A stretch of 64,000 nt of DNA from an uncultured Sphingorhabdus sp. (GTDB lineage Bacteria; Pseudomonadota; Alphaproteobacteria; Sphingomonadales; Sphingomonadaceae): positions 1 to 64,000 of the forward strand of contig CALMYW010000393.1 in NCBI GenBank assembly GCA_937873665.1, in the 5' to 3' direction. This document shows positions 33,669-43,175 of the stretch, one piece after another (the first letter of the stretch is position 1; every line of letters begins with the position of its first letter). The position numbers and the translations under genes are program-made. The notes under the pieces are model-generated. The model was not told the DNA's origin and made no database searches. It worked only from the letters and a program-made list of their open reading frames with translations.

Positions 33669-34609
33669 GCGATGAACTCTGCCAGCGCTGCCAGCTTCTT
33701 CGGCGCAACCGCATGCCAGCTTCGGGCGAGCCATCGGTCGATTTCGTCCCAGTCGTTGAGGCCGAGGTCCAGTCGCATGGCTATCCAGCCATCGCCGAAA
33801 TAGGCTGGCCGGTAATAGCGTTCGCTATCGATCTCAATCAATTGGGCCTGCTCGTCCGGGCCACTAATTTTTACGAGCAGAGCGGTCTTGCCATCGCCGT
33901 GGTGGTCAAGGCTGACATAGGCAAATTTCTTGCCTTTGATGATACCGAAGCATGGCATGCCGTGACTTACGACCTCGTCCGCCTCAGGCAGCGCCATGGC
34001 CCTTTCGCGGACTTGCTGTACCAGAAAATCGGGTGAAGTTTCGCGAGCGACATAGTCGCTCAGCACCCGTGAATAGAGCTGATGTTCCGCAATCAAAACC
34101 CGCGCGGCGAGGCTGTCAGAGGTGTCGCCGGGCAGGATCGCGACCGGCGTCTGGCCCAAGATCGGACCATCGTCGAGTTCGGCAGTGACGAGGTGCACAC
34201 TGCACCCGCCATGGCTGTCGCCTGCCTCGATAGCCCGTTCATGAGTATGTAGGCCTTTATATTTGGGGAGCAGGCTTGGGTGGATGTTGAGCATCCGGCC
34301 TTCCCATTGTCCGACAAATTCGGGGGAGAGGATGCGCATATAGCCGGCGAGCGCGACATAGTCGGTTTTCGCCGCAACCAGTGCCTCGTGCATGATGTCG
34401 TCATGCGCTTCCCGGCTGAGGCCTTTGTGCGAATGGGCAAAGGTGGCGATCCCTTCCGCCTCTGCCAGTTTCAGTCCCGCGGCATCGGGGTTGTTGCTGG
34501 CGACCAGAACAATCTCATAAGGGCAGTCATCCGCCTTCGCCGCATAAAGCAGCGCCGCCATGTTGGTTCCTGTCCCCGAAATCAGCACGGCGACACGGGC
34601 CTTAGCCAT
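33665..34609 (-). CDS. purN: Phosphoribosylglycinamide formyltransferase fused to a YjbR/MmcQ-like domain
   Basis: 314 residues. Residues 1-187 are a complete Pur[13 protein letters not shown] at the N-terminus, catalytic N108 and H110 ([12 protein letters not shown]), and D146/D147 ([10 protein letters not shown]). It transfers formyl from 10-formyl-THF to GAR in purine synthesis. Residues about 190-314 form a second domain of the MmcQ/YjbR (DUF419) type, with [31 protein letters not shown] and [11 protein letters not shown]. Ordinary PurN is about 190-220 residues, so this is a fusion. The ATG at 34609 overlaps the purM stop by eight bases. Confidence 0.92.
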   Translation of the reverse strand: MAKARVAVLISGTGTNMAALLYAAKADDCPYEIVLVASNNPDAAGLKLAEAEGIATFAHSHKGLSREAHDDIMHEALVAAKTDYVALAGYMRILSPEFVGQWEGRMLNIHPSLLPKYKGLHTHERAIEAGDSHGGCSVHLVTAELDDGPILGQTPVAILPGDTSDSLAARVLIAEHQLYSRVLSDYVARETSPDFLVQQVRERAMALPEADEVVSHGMPCFGIIKGKKFAYVSLDHHGDGKTALLVKISGPDEQAQLIEIDSERYYRPAYFGDGWIAMRLDLGLNDWDEIDRWLARSWHAVAPKKLAALAEFIA

Positions 34610-35696
34610 GATGCGTCGCGCTCCAATCGGCCTTGGCACTCCAGGTCTCGATCGAGCCATTGACGGTGCAGCCTTTATCGCCTTTGGCGATGTGCCCGAT
34701 GCGGAAAACGGTTTCGCCAGCAGCTTCGAGTCCTGCAACCGCATCCGCGACATCGGCTTCAGCGACAACTATCGCCATACCAATCCCGCAGTTAAAGGTG
34801 CGCGCCATTTCTTCTGGCTCGATATTGCCCTGTGCCTGCAGGAACGACATAAGCCTTGGCTGCGCCCATGCGTCGGCATCGACATGCGCATGTAACCTGT
34901 CAGGCAGCACGCGCGGGATGTTTTCGAGCAGACCGCCGCCAGTTATGTGCGCCATCGCGTGCACCTTACCTGCACGAACCAAAGGCAAGAGTGATTTCAC
35001 ATAAATGCGTGTGGGTGCCATCAGCGCGTCGATCAACAGTGTATCGATATCGAACAGGGCAGGGCGATCCAGCTTCCAACCCTTGTCAGCCGCGAGGCGG
35101 CGCACCAGCGAAAAGCCGTTCGAATGGACGCCGGAAGAGGCAAGTCCGAGGATGACATCGCCCTCTGCGACCCTGTCGGCGGTGAGCACTTGATCGCGCT
35201 CGACTGCGCCGACGCAGAAGCCGGCAAGGTCATAGTCGCCATCTGAATACATTCCCGGCATTTCGGCCGTCTCGCCGCCGATCAACGCGCAGCCTGCCTG
35301 CTTGCAGCCCTCCGCAATGCTCGCGACCACGGAGGTCGCGACATCATTGTCAAGTTTGCCGGTGGCATAATAGTCGAGGAAGAAGAGCGGTTCGGCACCT
35401 TGCACGATCAGGTCATTGGCGCACATCGCGACCAGATCGATACCGACGCCATCATGCTTCCCGCTCTCGATTGCGAGTTTAAGCTTGGTGCCAACGCCGT
35501 CATTGGCGGCAACGAGCAACGGATCGTTGAAACCGGCGGCCTTCAGGTCGAAAAATCCGCCGAAACCGCCCAGATCGGCATCCGCCCCCGCCCGCCGCGT
35601 CGCCTTTGCCAGTGGCGCAATTGCGCGCACCAACGCGTTACCAGTTTCGATCGAAACGCCTGCTTTGGCGTAAGTATAAGACTCATTGTCGCTCAT
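34602..35696 (-). CDS. purM: Phosphoribosylformylglycinamidine cyclo-ligase
   Basis: 364 residues. ATP-dependent AIR synthesis, step five of purine synthesis. Recognised by ATP-grasp-unrelated PurM marks: [48 protein letters not shown] motif (shown in part), [13 protein letters not shown] and [14 protein letters not shown]. The ATG at 35696 gives the family N-terminus ([15 protein letters not shown]); an upstream in-frame extension is not conserved. It overlaps purN by eight bases, the usual purM-purN coupling, and is divergent from the exported protein at 35758. Confidence 0.97.
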   Translation of the reverse strand: MSDNESYTYAKAGVSIETGNALVRAIAPLAKATRRAGADADLGGFGGFFDLKAAGFNDPLLVAANDGVGTKLKLAIESGKHDGVGIDLVAMCANDLIVQGAEPLFFLDYYATGKLDNDVATSVVASIAEGCKQAGCALIGGETAEMPGMYSDGDYDLAGFCVGAVERDQVLTADRVAEGDVILGLASSGVHSNGFSLVRRLAADKGWKLDRPALFDIDTLLIDALMAPTRIYVKSLLPLVRAGKVHAMAHITGGGLLENIPRVLPDRLHAHVDADAWAQPRLMSFLQAQGNIEPEEMARTFNCGIGMAIVVAEADVADAVAGLEAAGETVFRIGHIAKGDKGCTVNGSIETWSAKADWSATHHG

Positions 35697-35757
35697 TTTA
35701 CCGCCGCTAGCGACTTCCCCCTTGGATTTCCAATCATAAGTCGCCAAAAGGCGCGCA

Positions 35758-36990
35758 ATGAGGGTTCGGGTTTCAAAGTCTCTGTGGAAATATGCGCTGG
35801 CGGTGCCGCTACTCGTCGGCAGCGGCGTATTGGTGCATGCGCAGATAGAGGGGCCAAAGCGCGGAATTCCGCCGATTGCCAGCAATGGTGACTTTGAAGT
35901 GACGGGTGTCATTGTGAACACCACGGGTAAAAATGCCGAAGAGGCACGTCGCGCCGGATGGGAAGAAGCACAGCGCAAGGCGTGGAGCATGTTGTGGGCG
36001 AAGACCCATGGCGGCTCCGGTTCGTCGCTGTCAGATTCGACGCTCGATGGCATCGTCTCTGCCATAATCGTTGAAGAAGAACAGATCGGCCCGCGCCGTT
36101 ATATCGCCAAATTGGGGGTCTCTTTTGACAGGGCGCGCGCAGGGCAACTGCTCGGCGTTAAAGGCGTTGGCCGCAAGTCTGCGCCTTTGCTGCTGATACC
36201 AGTGATGTACAGCAATGGATCGCCTTATGTCTTTGAACGACAGACGCCTTGGCAGGCGGCTTGGGCGAAGTTCCGCACGGCCGACAGCATGATAGACTAT
36301 GTCCGGCCTTTTGGTGGCGGCGGGGAGTCGTTGCTCCTTAACGCAGGACAGATGGATCGGCGCAGTCGCACTTGGTGGCGCGTGATCCTGGATCAATTTG
36401 GCGCGGCAGATGTGATTTATCCTATTGTCCGGCTGGAACGGCAATATCCGGGTGGTCCAGTCATCGGCAAATTCGCCGCCCGTTACGGCCCTGAAAACCG
36501 CTTTCTCGGTAGTTTCACGCTGCGTGCACAAAATGCGGAAGGCATCCCGGCCATGATGGCCGACGGTGTGCGCAAAATGGACGGAATGCTGCAACAGGCC
36601 TTTGCTGCAGGCCGCCTGCGCGCCGAAGCGTCGCTGCTGCTGGAAGAAATTGACGAAGAAGATCTGGAGGAACTGGAAGAAGAAACCGAAGCCGAAAGCG
36701 AAGATCCGTTGGCGGCAGCGGTCGATTCGGTTTCCGGTCGCGCGGAAGGCGAGCAGGGGGGGAGCCAGACGACCGCCACGCCAGCGCAGCAAGTGACGGT
36801 CAATGTCCAGGTCAGTACGCCCAATCCCGAAGCAGTGGATCGCGCGGAAGCTGCGCTGCGCGGTATTCCGGGCGTGCGTTCAGTTTCGACCACCAGCCTC
36901 GCACTGGGCGGGACGTCCGTAATGCGCGTAACCTTCCAAGGTGATCCAGCAGCGCTGAATGCAGCGCTACAGGCGCGCGGTTTCCGGTAA
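35758..36990 (+). CDS. Exported DUF2066-like protein with acidic linker
   Basis: 410 residues. N-terminal signal or anchor ([18 protein letters not shown]), then a DUF2066-like region (residues about 45-285: [35 protein letters not shown]). A strongly acidic stretch (about 298-321, [18 protein letters not shown]) is followed by a Ser/Thr linker and a C-terminal ferredoxin-like repeat of about 70 residues ([19 protein letters not shown] and VMRVTFQGD). Function unknown. It is divergent from purM and 34 bp before hdaA, probably in one operon with it. Confidence 0.75.
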   Translation: MRVRVSKSLWKYALAVPLLVGSGVLVHAQIEGPKRGIPPIASNGDFEVTGVIVNTTGKNAEEARRAGWEEAQRKAWSMLWAKTHGGSGSSLSDSTLDGIVSAIIVEEEQIGPRRYIAKLGVSFDRARAGQLLGVKGVGRKSAPLLLIPVMYSNGSPYVFERQTPWQAAWAKFRTADSMIDYVRPFGGGGESLLLNAGQMDRRSRTWWRVILDQFGAADVIYPIVRLERQYPGGPVIGKFAARYGPENRFLGSFTLRAQNAEGIPAMMADGVRKMDGMLQQAFAAGRLRAEASLLLEEIDEEDLEELEEETEAESEDPLAAAVDSVSGRAEGEQGGSQTTATPAQQVTVNVQVSTPNPEAVDRAEAALRGIPGVRSVSTTSLALGGTSVMRVTFQGDPAALNAALQARGFR

Positions 36991-37024
36991 GGTTGAGAGG
37001 TCGCCAACGCGCGGCCAGGCCAGT

Positions 37025-37612
37025 ATGAAACAGATTGCGCTTCCCTTCGACGAACTCAATCCGGACCGGACCGACGATTGTCTGATCGTCACGCCGTCAA
37101 ACGCAATTGCTTTTGCAGCTCTTGGCAATAGCGCCAGTTGGCCCGGACATTGTGCCTTGCTGCTGGGACCTGCGCGGTCGGGTAAAAGCCTGATGGCACG
37201 CTATTTTTCGGTGCAGAGTGGCAGGGTAATCGATGATGCCGATCGGTTGTCGGCCGAGGACCTGTTTCATCAATGGAATGCCGCCAAAAATTCGGGTGAA
37301 GCGTTGTTGCTGGTTTCGGGCAAAGCGCCCGGTGAATGGAACATCGAACTCCCCGATTTGCGCTCGCGAATTGGTGCGGCACAGTTGCTCGAAATTGGCG
37401 AGCTGGATGATGAGCTTGCCGAACAATTGCTGCTCAAATTCCTGCGCGACCGGGGCACTTCCATCGGCCCGGAGGCATTGGCCTTCGTCGTCCGCAGGAT
37501 TGAGCGCAGTCACGCCGCAGTCGAGGATTTCGCCAAAAAGGCGAACGCATTGGCACTGGCGGAAGGTTCGGCGATTACTCTGCCACTTGTACGCCGCTTG
37601 ATGCCCGCTTAA
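37025..37612 (+). CDS. hdaA: DnaA-related replication regulator (HdaA)
   Basis: 195 residues. AAA-type domain like that of DnaA but without the DNA-binding domain. A clamp-binding pentapeptide-like QIALPF (residues 3-8) at the N-terminus and a Walker A GPARSGKS (48-55) are visible. In Caulobacter HdaA, with the sliding clamp, stimulates DnaA-ATP hydrolysis and prevents over-initiation; that role is inferred by family. The sensor-2 region (AFVVRRIERSHAAVEDF) is conserved. It shares its stop with the convergent I78 gene through a TTAA palindrome. Confidence 0.85.
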   Translation: MKQIALPFDELNPDRTDDCLIVTPSNAIAFAALGNSASWPGHCALLLGPARSGKSLMARYFSVQSGRVIDDADRLSAEDLFHQWNAAKNSGEALLLVSGKAPGEWNIELPDLRSRIGAAQLLEIGELDDELAEQLLLKFLRDRGTSIGPEALAFVVRRIERSHAAVEDFAKKANALALAEGSAITLPLVRRLMPA

Positions 37613-37914
37613 CCGCAGTTGATTCGGATAATCTTGCTGGCTTCGTCCGTGAATATATTGAGCCTTGCAGGGCTGTAATCCATCGTAATGACGCCATCAT
37701 GTGGCGCCACCCGAACCACAGACGCTTTGGCCTCGCTTTTCAGCTTTGCTTCAAGCTCTTGGTTCAACGTTTTTCCAACCGCATAAGCCAGACTGCTGGC
37801 ATCGCAGGAACCAGAGAGCTCAGGCGGATTCTGGCCAGTCTCGGCATTTTCTGCGGCCGGTATGCAGCCAGAGAGCGAAGCGAGTGCAAAGGGTAGCATC
37901 AGGGCCAATTTCAT
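37609..37914 (-). CDS. Exported I78-like protease inhibitor, probable lipoprotein
   Basis: 101 residues. The signal sequence ends in the lipobox SLSGC, then PAAENAE. The mature part carries the I78 inhibitor pattern, with a Cys early (GSCDAS), the central VVRVAPHDGVITMDYSPARLN and a terminal Cys (IRINCG), presumably a disulfide. Family members inhibit secreted serine proteases; the target here is unknown. Its start overlaps the rnd stop by four bases (ATGA) and its stop overlaps the hdaA stop. Confidence 0.82.
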   Translation of the reverse strand: MKLALMLPFALASLSGCIPAAENAETGQNPPELSGSCDASSLAYAVGKTLNQELEAKLKSEAKASVVRVAPHDGVITMDYSPARLNIFTDEASKIIRINCG

Positions 37915-39089
37915 GTCTCGGCTTCCTCCGTACGCGTCATTTTCAGCTTTCCATTGACGACAGCGAAAGCGAGCCGCCCTTCGACCAAGTCGAGCGCATC
38001 ATGCCCGAATTGCTCATAACGCCAGCCTTTGAGCAATTCGAGGCCCTCGCGGTCGCCCGCAGCCAGCCTCTCCAGCTCTTCGCTACGCGTGATTAGGCGC
38101 GAGGCAACGTTGATCTCGCGTGAACGGATTTTCAGAAGCAGTTTGAGGAGATCGGCAACCAGCGCGCCTTCTTTACCGCCGCCGGTTCCATTATGGTTTC
38201 GATCCGGCATTTCCTCTTTCGATAAAGGTTCGGCATCGGCCAGCGTCGCCATCAATCGCGCGCCAATTTCGTTATCGCGCCAAGCGGGGGATAGACCTCG
38301 CACTTTGGGGAGGTCAGCCTGCGCCTTGGGCGGATGCGAGGCGATATCGGCGATCGTCTCGTCCTTCATGATCCGGCCGCGGGGGATATTCTTGCGCTGT
38401 GCCTCACGTTCCCGCCACGCGCCCAACGCTTTCAGGCGACCGAGAACATCCGCCTTGCGCGACTGCATCTTGATACGCCGCCAGATGGTTTCGGGGTCGT
38501 TGCGATAGTTGTCGGCGTCGGCCAGCCGCTCCATCTCGTCATTCAGCCATTCGCCGCGCCCTGTTTTGACCAGCTTTTCGAGCATTTTTGGGAAAATGTC
38601 GGCGAGATGGGTAACGTCACCGATGGCATAATCAATCTGCCGCTTGTCCAATGGTCTACGCGACCAATCGGTAAAGCGTGCACCTTTGTCGAGGTGGATT
38701 CCAAGCCACAGGTCGACAAGGTTTGAATAACCGATCTGCTCACCTTGCCCCAGTGCCATGGCGGCAATCTGGGTGTCGAACAACGGATGCGGTGTCCGTC
38801 CGGTCAGGTTGAAGAAGATTTCGATATCCTGCCCACCTGCATGGAAAACCTTCAGCACATCTTCGTTGTTGCAGATCAGATCGAGCATCGGCGTAAGGTC
38901 GAGGCCATCGGCCTTCGGATCTACCGCCGCAGCTTCGTTCACATCGGCAAGCTGCACCAGGCAAAGCTCTGGATAATAGGTGTTTTCGCGCATGAACTCG
39001 GTGTCGACCGCGACAAAATCGGATTTCGATATGCGGGCGCAAAACTCGGCGAGTTGTTTGCTATCGGTGATGAGTGGATGAATCTGCAT
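37911..39089 (-). CDS. rnd: Ribonuclease D
   Basis: 392 residues. A 3'-5' exoribonuclease of the DEDD family that trims tRNA and other RNA ends. The exonuclease motifs are intact: [15 protein letters not shown] (Exo I D and E), [14 protein letters not shown] (Exo II) and [10 protein letters not shown] (Exo III with Tyr/Asp). The HRDC domain follows at about residues 210-290 ([18 protein letters not shown]). Its stop overlaps the I78 gene start. Confidence 0.96.
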   Translation of the reverse strand: MQIHPLITDSKQLAEFCARISKSDFVAVDTEFMRENTYYPELCLVQLADVNEAAAVDPKADGLDLTPMLDLICNNEDVLKVFHAGGQDIEIFFNLTGRTPHPLFDTQIAAMALGQGEQIGYSNLVDLWLGIHLDKGARFTDWSRRPLDKRQIDYAIGDVTHLADIFPKMLEKLVKTGRGEWLNDEMERLADADNYRNDPETIWRRIKMQSRKADVLGRLKALGAWREREAQRKNIPRGRIMKDETIADIASHPPKAQADLPKVRGLSPAWRDNEIGARLMATLADAEPLSKEEMPDRNHNGTGGGKEGALVADLLKLLLKIRSREINVASRLITRSEELERLAAGDREGLELLKGWRYEQFGHDALDLVEGRLAFAVVNGKLKMTRTEEAET

Positions 39090-39196
39090 GCAAGGCCGCC
39101 CATAACAGCCATTCGCAACTTGACAAAGGGGCGTTGCAAGGGTCTAGCGCCGCGTTCATATTTTCCTGTCGAAAACACAAACAACAAAGACCCATC

Positions 39197-40978
39197 ATGC
39201 ACGCTTATCGTACCCATAAATGCGCAGAATTGCGCGCTTCGCACGTCGGTGAAACTGTCCGCCTCTCGGGCTGGGTGCACCGCAAACGCGACCATGGCGG
39301 CGTCCTGTTCGTCGACCTGCGCGACCATTATGGCATGACGCAGATTGTTGCGGATAGTGACAGTCCGGCGCTTCCAGTGCTCGAAGGCCTGCGCCTTGAA
39401 AGCGTCGTCACCATTGATGGCGAGGTAAAGGCGCGCAGCGAAGCTACCGTCAATCCGAACCTTCCGACAGGTGAGATCGAAGTTTTTGCACGCAATGTAA
39501 CCGTGCTGAGCAAGGCAGAAGAACTGCCCTTGCCGGTCGCAGGCGAGCAGGAATATCCCGAGGAAATCCGCCTCAAATTTCGCTTCCTCGACCTGCGTCG
39601 CGAAACGCTGCACGCCAATATCATGACGCGCACTGCGATCATTCGCGAAACACGCAAGCGGATGGAAGAGATCGGATTTACCGAATTTTCGACTCCTATC
39701 CTCACCGCTTCTTCGCCTGAAGGTGCGCGCGATTTCCTGGTACCCAGCCGCATCCATCCCGGTAAATTCTTCGCACTTCCGCAGGCGCCGCAGCAGTACA
39801 AGCAGTTGCTGATGGTTGCGGGTTTTGACCGTTACTTCCAGATAGCGCCCTGCTTCCGCGACGAAGACCCGCGCGCCGATCGACTGCCGGGCGAATTCTA
39901 CCAGCTCGATCTCGAAATGAGCTTTGTTACGCAGGAAGAGGTTTGGGAAACGATGGAGCCCGTCATGGCTGGCATCTTCGAAACCTTTGCCAATGGGCGT
40001 AAGGTGACGCCGGCAGGCGAGTTTCCGCGGATACCCTATGCCAAGGCGATGCTCGATTACGGCACCGACAAACCGGACCTCAGGAACCCGCTGATCATCC
40101 GCGATGTCACCGAAGAGTTCCGCATTTCGGGCTTTGGACTGTTCGAAAAGATTGTTGGCACCGGTGGTGTGGTACGCCTGATACCGGCGCCAGCTACGGC
40201 AGAAAAGAGCCGCAAATTCTTCGATGACATGAACGATTGGGCTCGCAGCGAAGGTCATGCAGGCCTCGGATATGTCACCCGTAAAGGGGGAGTGTTTGGC
40301 GGCCCGATCGCCAAGAACCATGGCGAAGAGAAAATGGCGGCGCTGTTCGACGCGCTAGGCCTTGGCCCCGATGACGGTGCGTTCTTTGCCGCCGGGAAAG
40401 AAGAGCAGGCAGCCAAACTGGCCGGTGCCGCGCGTACCCGTGTTGGTGAACAGCTTGAAATCGTTGAGCAAGATGCCTTCCGCTTTTGCTGGATCATCGA
40501 CTTCCCCTTCTACGAATGGGATGAAGACGAGAAGAAGGTCGATTTCGCGCACAATCCCTTTTCGATGCCGCAAGGCGGTCTAGAAGCCCTGCAAACGCAA
40601 GATCCGTTGACCATCAAGGCCTATCAATATGATATGGTTTGCAACGGCTATGAGCTGGCATCGGGTTCGATCCGCAACCAGCATCCTGACTTGATGGTGA
40701 AGGCGTTTGAACTTACCGGTTTGACACGGGCCGACGTCGAGGAACGCTTTGGCGGCATGTACCGCGCCTTCCAATATGGCGCGCCGCCGCATGGCGGGAT
40801 GGCGGCAGGTGTCGACCGCATGGTGATGCTGCTTTGCGGCGTGCAGAATCTGCGCGAAATTACGCTGTTCCCGATGAACCAGAGGGCTGAAGACCTGCTG
40901 ATGGGCGCGCCGTCGCCTGCGATGTTCAAACAGTTGCGCGAACTGCATATCCGTGTGGTGGAGCAGCCAAAGGGTTGA
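39197..40978 (+). CDS. aspS: Aspartyl-tRNA synthetase
   Basis: 593 residues, class II. The OB-fold anticodon-binding domain is at the N-terminus ([19 protein letters not shown]), followed by the catalytic core with motif 1, motif 2 ([16 protein letters not shown]) and motif 3 ([13 protein letters not shown]), with the bacterial GAD insertion between (about residues 290-415). Many alphaproteobacteria use a non-discriminating AspRS that also charges tRNA-Asn, but that cannot be read here. The ATG at 39197 is the family start; an earlier in-frame codon at 39074 runs across rnd. The stop overlaps the next start (TTGA). Confidence 0.97.
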   Translation: MHAYRTHKCAELRASHVGETVRLSGWVHRKRDHGGVLFVDLRDHYGMTQIVADSDSPALPVLEGLRLESVVTIDGEVKARSEATVNPNLPTGEIEVFARNVTVLSKAEELPLPVAGEQEYPEEIRLKFRFLDLRRETLHANIMTRTAIIRETRKRMEEIGFTEFSTPILTASSPEGARDFLVPSRIHPGKFFALPQAPQQYKQLLMVAGFDRYFQIAPCFRDEDPRADRLPGEFYQLDLEMSFVTQEEVWETMEPVMAGIFETFANGRKVTPAGEFPRIPYAKAMLDYGTDKPDLRNPLIIRDVTEEFRISGFGLFEKIVGTGGVVRLIPAPATAEKSRKFFDDMNDWARSEGHAGLGYVTRKGGVFGGPIAKNHGEEKMAALFDALGLGPDDGAFFAAGKEEQAAKLAGAARTRVGEQLEIVEQDAFRFCWIIDFPFYEWDEDEKKVDFAHNPFSMPQGGLEALQTQDPLTIKAYQYDMVCNGYELASGSIRNQHPDLMVKAFELTGLTRADVEERFGGMYRAFQYGAPPHGGMAAGVDRMVMLLCGVQNLREITLFPMNQRAEDLLMGAPSPAMFKQLRELHIRVVEQPKG

Positions 40979-41844
40979 ACCAGCCGGTCGAACATCGTTT
41001 CGCGGCCCCGGGCGGGGAGTTGTGCTGGTTCGAATGGGGCAGTGCAGGGAATCACCCGACGGTGCTGCTGTTACACGCGACCGGTTTTCACGGCCGTTGC
41101 TGGGATGCGACAATTAAGGCGTTGCCCTCTGACTGGCATTATATCGCGCTGGATCTGCGCGGCCATGGTCGTAGCTATCGACCGGAATCTCTGTCGGACT
41201 GGCTGGCGACAGCAGACGATGTAGCAGCCTTTGTGCAGGCAAAGCTGAATGATCCCATCTTCGCTATCGGCCACAGCATGGGCGGCTATGTAGCGGCAAG
41301 AACCGCTGTGTTGGTGCCCGAGAAGATCGCCGGCTTGCTGCTCGTCGATCCGGTGATGATGACGCCGGCAACCTATGCGGTCGAACCTGGCAATCCAAGC
41401 GACCATCCGGTAGCGCGGCGCCGCAACGCATGGGAAAGCGCCGAGCAAATGACCGCACATTTCGCCAATCGCGAGCCTTATGCGCATTGGAGAACTGAAG
41501 TGCTTGCCGATTATTGCCGTTACGGGCTGGTACCAGCCGAAAGTGGTGAGGGTCTGGAACTTGCCTGTCCGCCGGTGCTGGAGGCTTCGGCCTATATGGG
41601 ATCTTGGCGGAACAATCCCTATGGCTGGGTCGGTGAGATTAAGTGCCCCACTACTGTTCTTCGCGCCCGTAACGCCGAACGCGCTGGACCCATGGATTTT
41701 TCAATCAGTCCGACCGCGCCAGATTTGGCGACGCATATTCCGGGAGCAACTGACATCCATTGGAACGAGGTTTCGCACTTCATCCCGATGGAAGAACCGG
41801 ACCGGTTGGCCGAGTTGGTGAGGAAGCTGGTTCCTTTGAGCTGA
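40975..41844 (+). CDS. Alpha/beta hydrolase
   Basis: 289 residues, TTG start overlapping the aspS stop (TTGA). Nucleophile elbow [10 protein letters not shown] (Ser), oxyanion [24 protein letters not shown], and the C-terminal His in [11 protein letters not shown]. The pattern fits haloalkane dehalogenase or epoxide hydrolase relatives as well as esterases; substrate unknown. Coupling to aspS is probably positional. The start assignment is supported by the overlap and by the N-terminal beta-strand beginning soon after. Confidence 0.83.
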   Translation: MNQPVEHRFAAPGGELCWFEWGSAGNHPTVLLLHATGFHGRCWDATIKALPSDWHYIALDLRGHGRSYRPESLSDWLATADDVAAFVQAKLNDPIFAIGHSMGGYVAARTAVLVPEKIAGLLLVDPVMMTPATYAVEPGNPSDHPVARRRNAWESAEQMTAHFANREPYAHWRTEVLADYCRYGLVPAESGEGLELACPPVLEASAYMGSWRNNPYGWVGEIKCPTTVLRARNAERAGPMDFSISPTAPDLATHIPGATDIHWNEVSHFIPMEEPDRLAELVRKLVPLS

Positions 41845-41906
41845 ATATTATTTGAAGGTTGGCAGCAACGCGTCATAATTAGCCTGCAATAGAAGGCTAC
41901 CCAGAG

Positions 41907-42695
41907 ATGAAAATTGACCTTTCCGACTTTGAAGAAGGCCCGAAATATGCGGGTGACTATGACGGCGACCTGAAACAGTTGCAGGATCGTCTTGCCGAAC
42001 TGCAGGCGCTGCACATCATCCATGGTTGCCGTACGCTGATTGTCTTCGAAGGCTGGGATGCGGCGGGGAAGGGCGGCGCGATCAAGCGGCTGACTGCGCA
42101 ATGGGATCCGCGCTATTTTCAGGTCTATCCGATCAGTGCGCCGACGCCGGAAGAGAAAGAACGCCATTTCCTATGGCGCTTTTGGAACAAGCTACCCCGC
42201 GCCAAGGAAATTTCGGTTCTCGACCGAAGCCATTACGGCCGGGTTCTGGTCGAGCGGGTTGAGGGCTTTTGTAGCGAGGTCGAATGGCGTCGGGGCTATG
42301 ACGAGATCAACGAGTTTGAGCAGCGGCAAACGGAAATTGGTACCAAAATCATAAAGATATTTCTGCATGTGACGCAGAAGTCGCAAGACAAGGTTTTGAA
42401 AGAGCGATTGGAAACTCCGGCAAAACGCTGGAAAGTCACGGAAGAGGATTTTCGCAACCGGGAAAAGCGCGGTGCCTATATTGAAGCGATCGAAGACATG
42501 CTGGCGAAGACCGACACACCCGAGGCGGCCTGGAAGGTCTTTGACGGCAACAATCAGAAAGCGGCGCGTATCGCCGTGCTAAAATATATTGCCGAAGAGC
42601 TGTCGCGTTCCATCCCGGACGAATTCCCCGAGATCGGCGCCGAGATCAAGCAACTGGCCGCTGCATGTTTTGGGGCTCAGGAGGGTGACGGATAA
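41907..42695 (+). CDS. ppk2: Polyphosphate kinase 2 family protein
   Basis: 262 residues. Uses polyphosphate to phosphorylate NDPs or NMPs, or the reverse. Walker A FEGWDAAGKGGAIKRL (G49-G57), Walker B LDRSHYGRVLVERVEG, and the lid KRWKVTEEDF are intact. The size is that of a single-domain PPK2. The class (I ADP/GDP or III AMP) cannot be fixed by eye. It overlaps the convergent greB by 19 bp at the 3' ends. Confidence 0.9.
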   Translation: MKIDLSDFEEGPKYAGDYDGDLKQLQDRLAELQALHIIHGCRTLIVFEGWDAAGKGGAIKRLTAQWDPRYFQVYPISAPTPEEKERHFLWRFWNKLPRAKEISVLDRSHYGRVLVERVEGFCSEVEWRRGYDEINEFEQRQTEIGTKIIKIFLHVTQKSQDKVLKERLETPAKRWKVTEEDFRNREKRGAYIEAIEDMLAKTDTPEAAWKVFDGNNQKAARIAVLKYIAEELSRSIPDEFPEIGAEIKQLAAACFGAQEGDG

Positions 42696-43165
42696 TCGAT
42701 CCCGACGATTTCCCATTCCTTAGGGCCGCCGGGCAATTGAACGGTCCGCAAATCGCCGATACGGGCACCGCGTAACGCCTTTGCAAGTGGTGAGTTCCAT
42801 CCAATTCGTGCAGCTGTAGCGTCGGCCTCATCGTCGCCTACGATCGTCACAAAGCGATGATTATCATCTTCGTCGGCCAGCGTGACAGTTGCGCCAAAGA
42901 ACACGCGGCTGCGGTCGCCCTGATTGGACGGGTCGATCACTTTTGCAAATTTCATCTGGCGTGACAGTTTGCCCAGCCTGCGGTCGATTTCGCGCAGGCG
43001 CTGACGTCCATAAATATAGTCACCATTCTCGCTGCGGTCACCATTGCCGGCGGCCCAGCTGACGATCTCGACAACCTTGGGTCGTTCGACTGCGAACAAT
43101 TGTTCATATTCGACGCGCAGACTGGCGAACCCCTGCGGGGTGATGGGGTTTGTCCGTTCGCTCAT
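42677..43165 (-). CDS. greB: Transcription elongation factor GreB
   Basis: 162 residues. Binds the RNA polymerase secondary channel and cleaves backtracked RNA. N-terminal coiled-coil (residues about 1-75: NPITPQGFASLRVEYEQL, AAGNGDRSENGDYIYGRQRLREIDRRL), then an FKBP-like domain (VFFGATVTLADEDD, IGWNSPLAKALRGARIGD). The ENGDYIYG sequence in the tip region favours GreB over GreA. The ATG at 43165 is the family start. A lytic transglycosylase gene is 10 bp upstream on the same strand. Confidence 0.92.
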   Translation of the reverse strand: MSERTNPITPQGFASLRVEYEQLFAVERPKVVEIVSWAAGNGDRSENGDYIYGRQRLREIDRRLGKLSRQMKFAKVIDPSNQGDRSRVFFGATVTLADEDDNHRFVTIVGDDEADATAARIGWNSPLAKALRGARIGDLRTVQLPGGPKEWEIVGIDYPSPS

Positions 43166-43175
43166 AAGACTGGGT

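Noticed and set aside
38939..40321. A 460-codon minus-strand frame opposite aspS and rnd
   Set aside because: Antisense to two well-conserved genes, with no domain or start signal.
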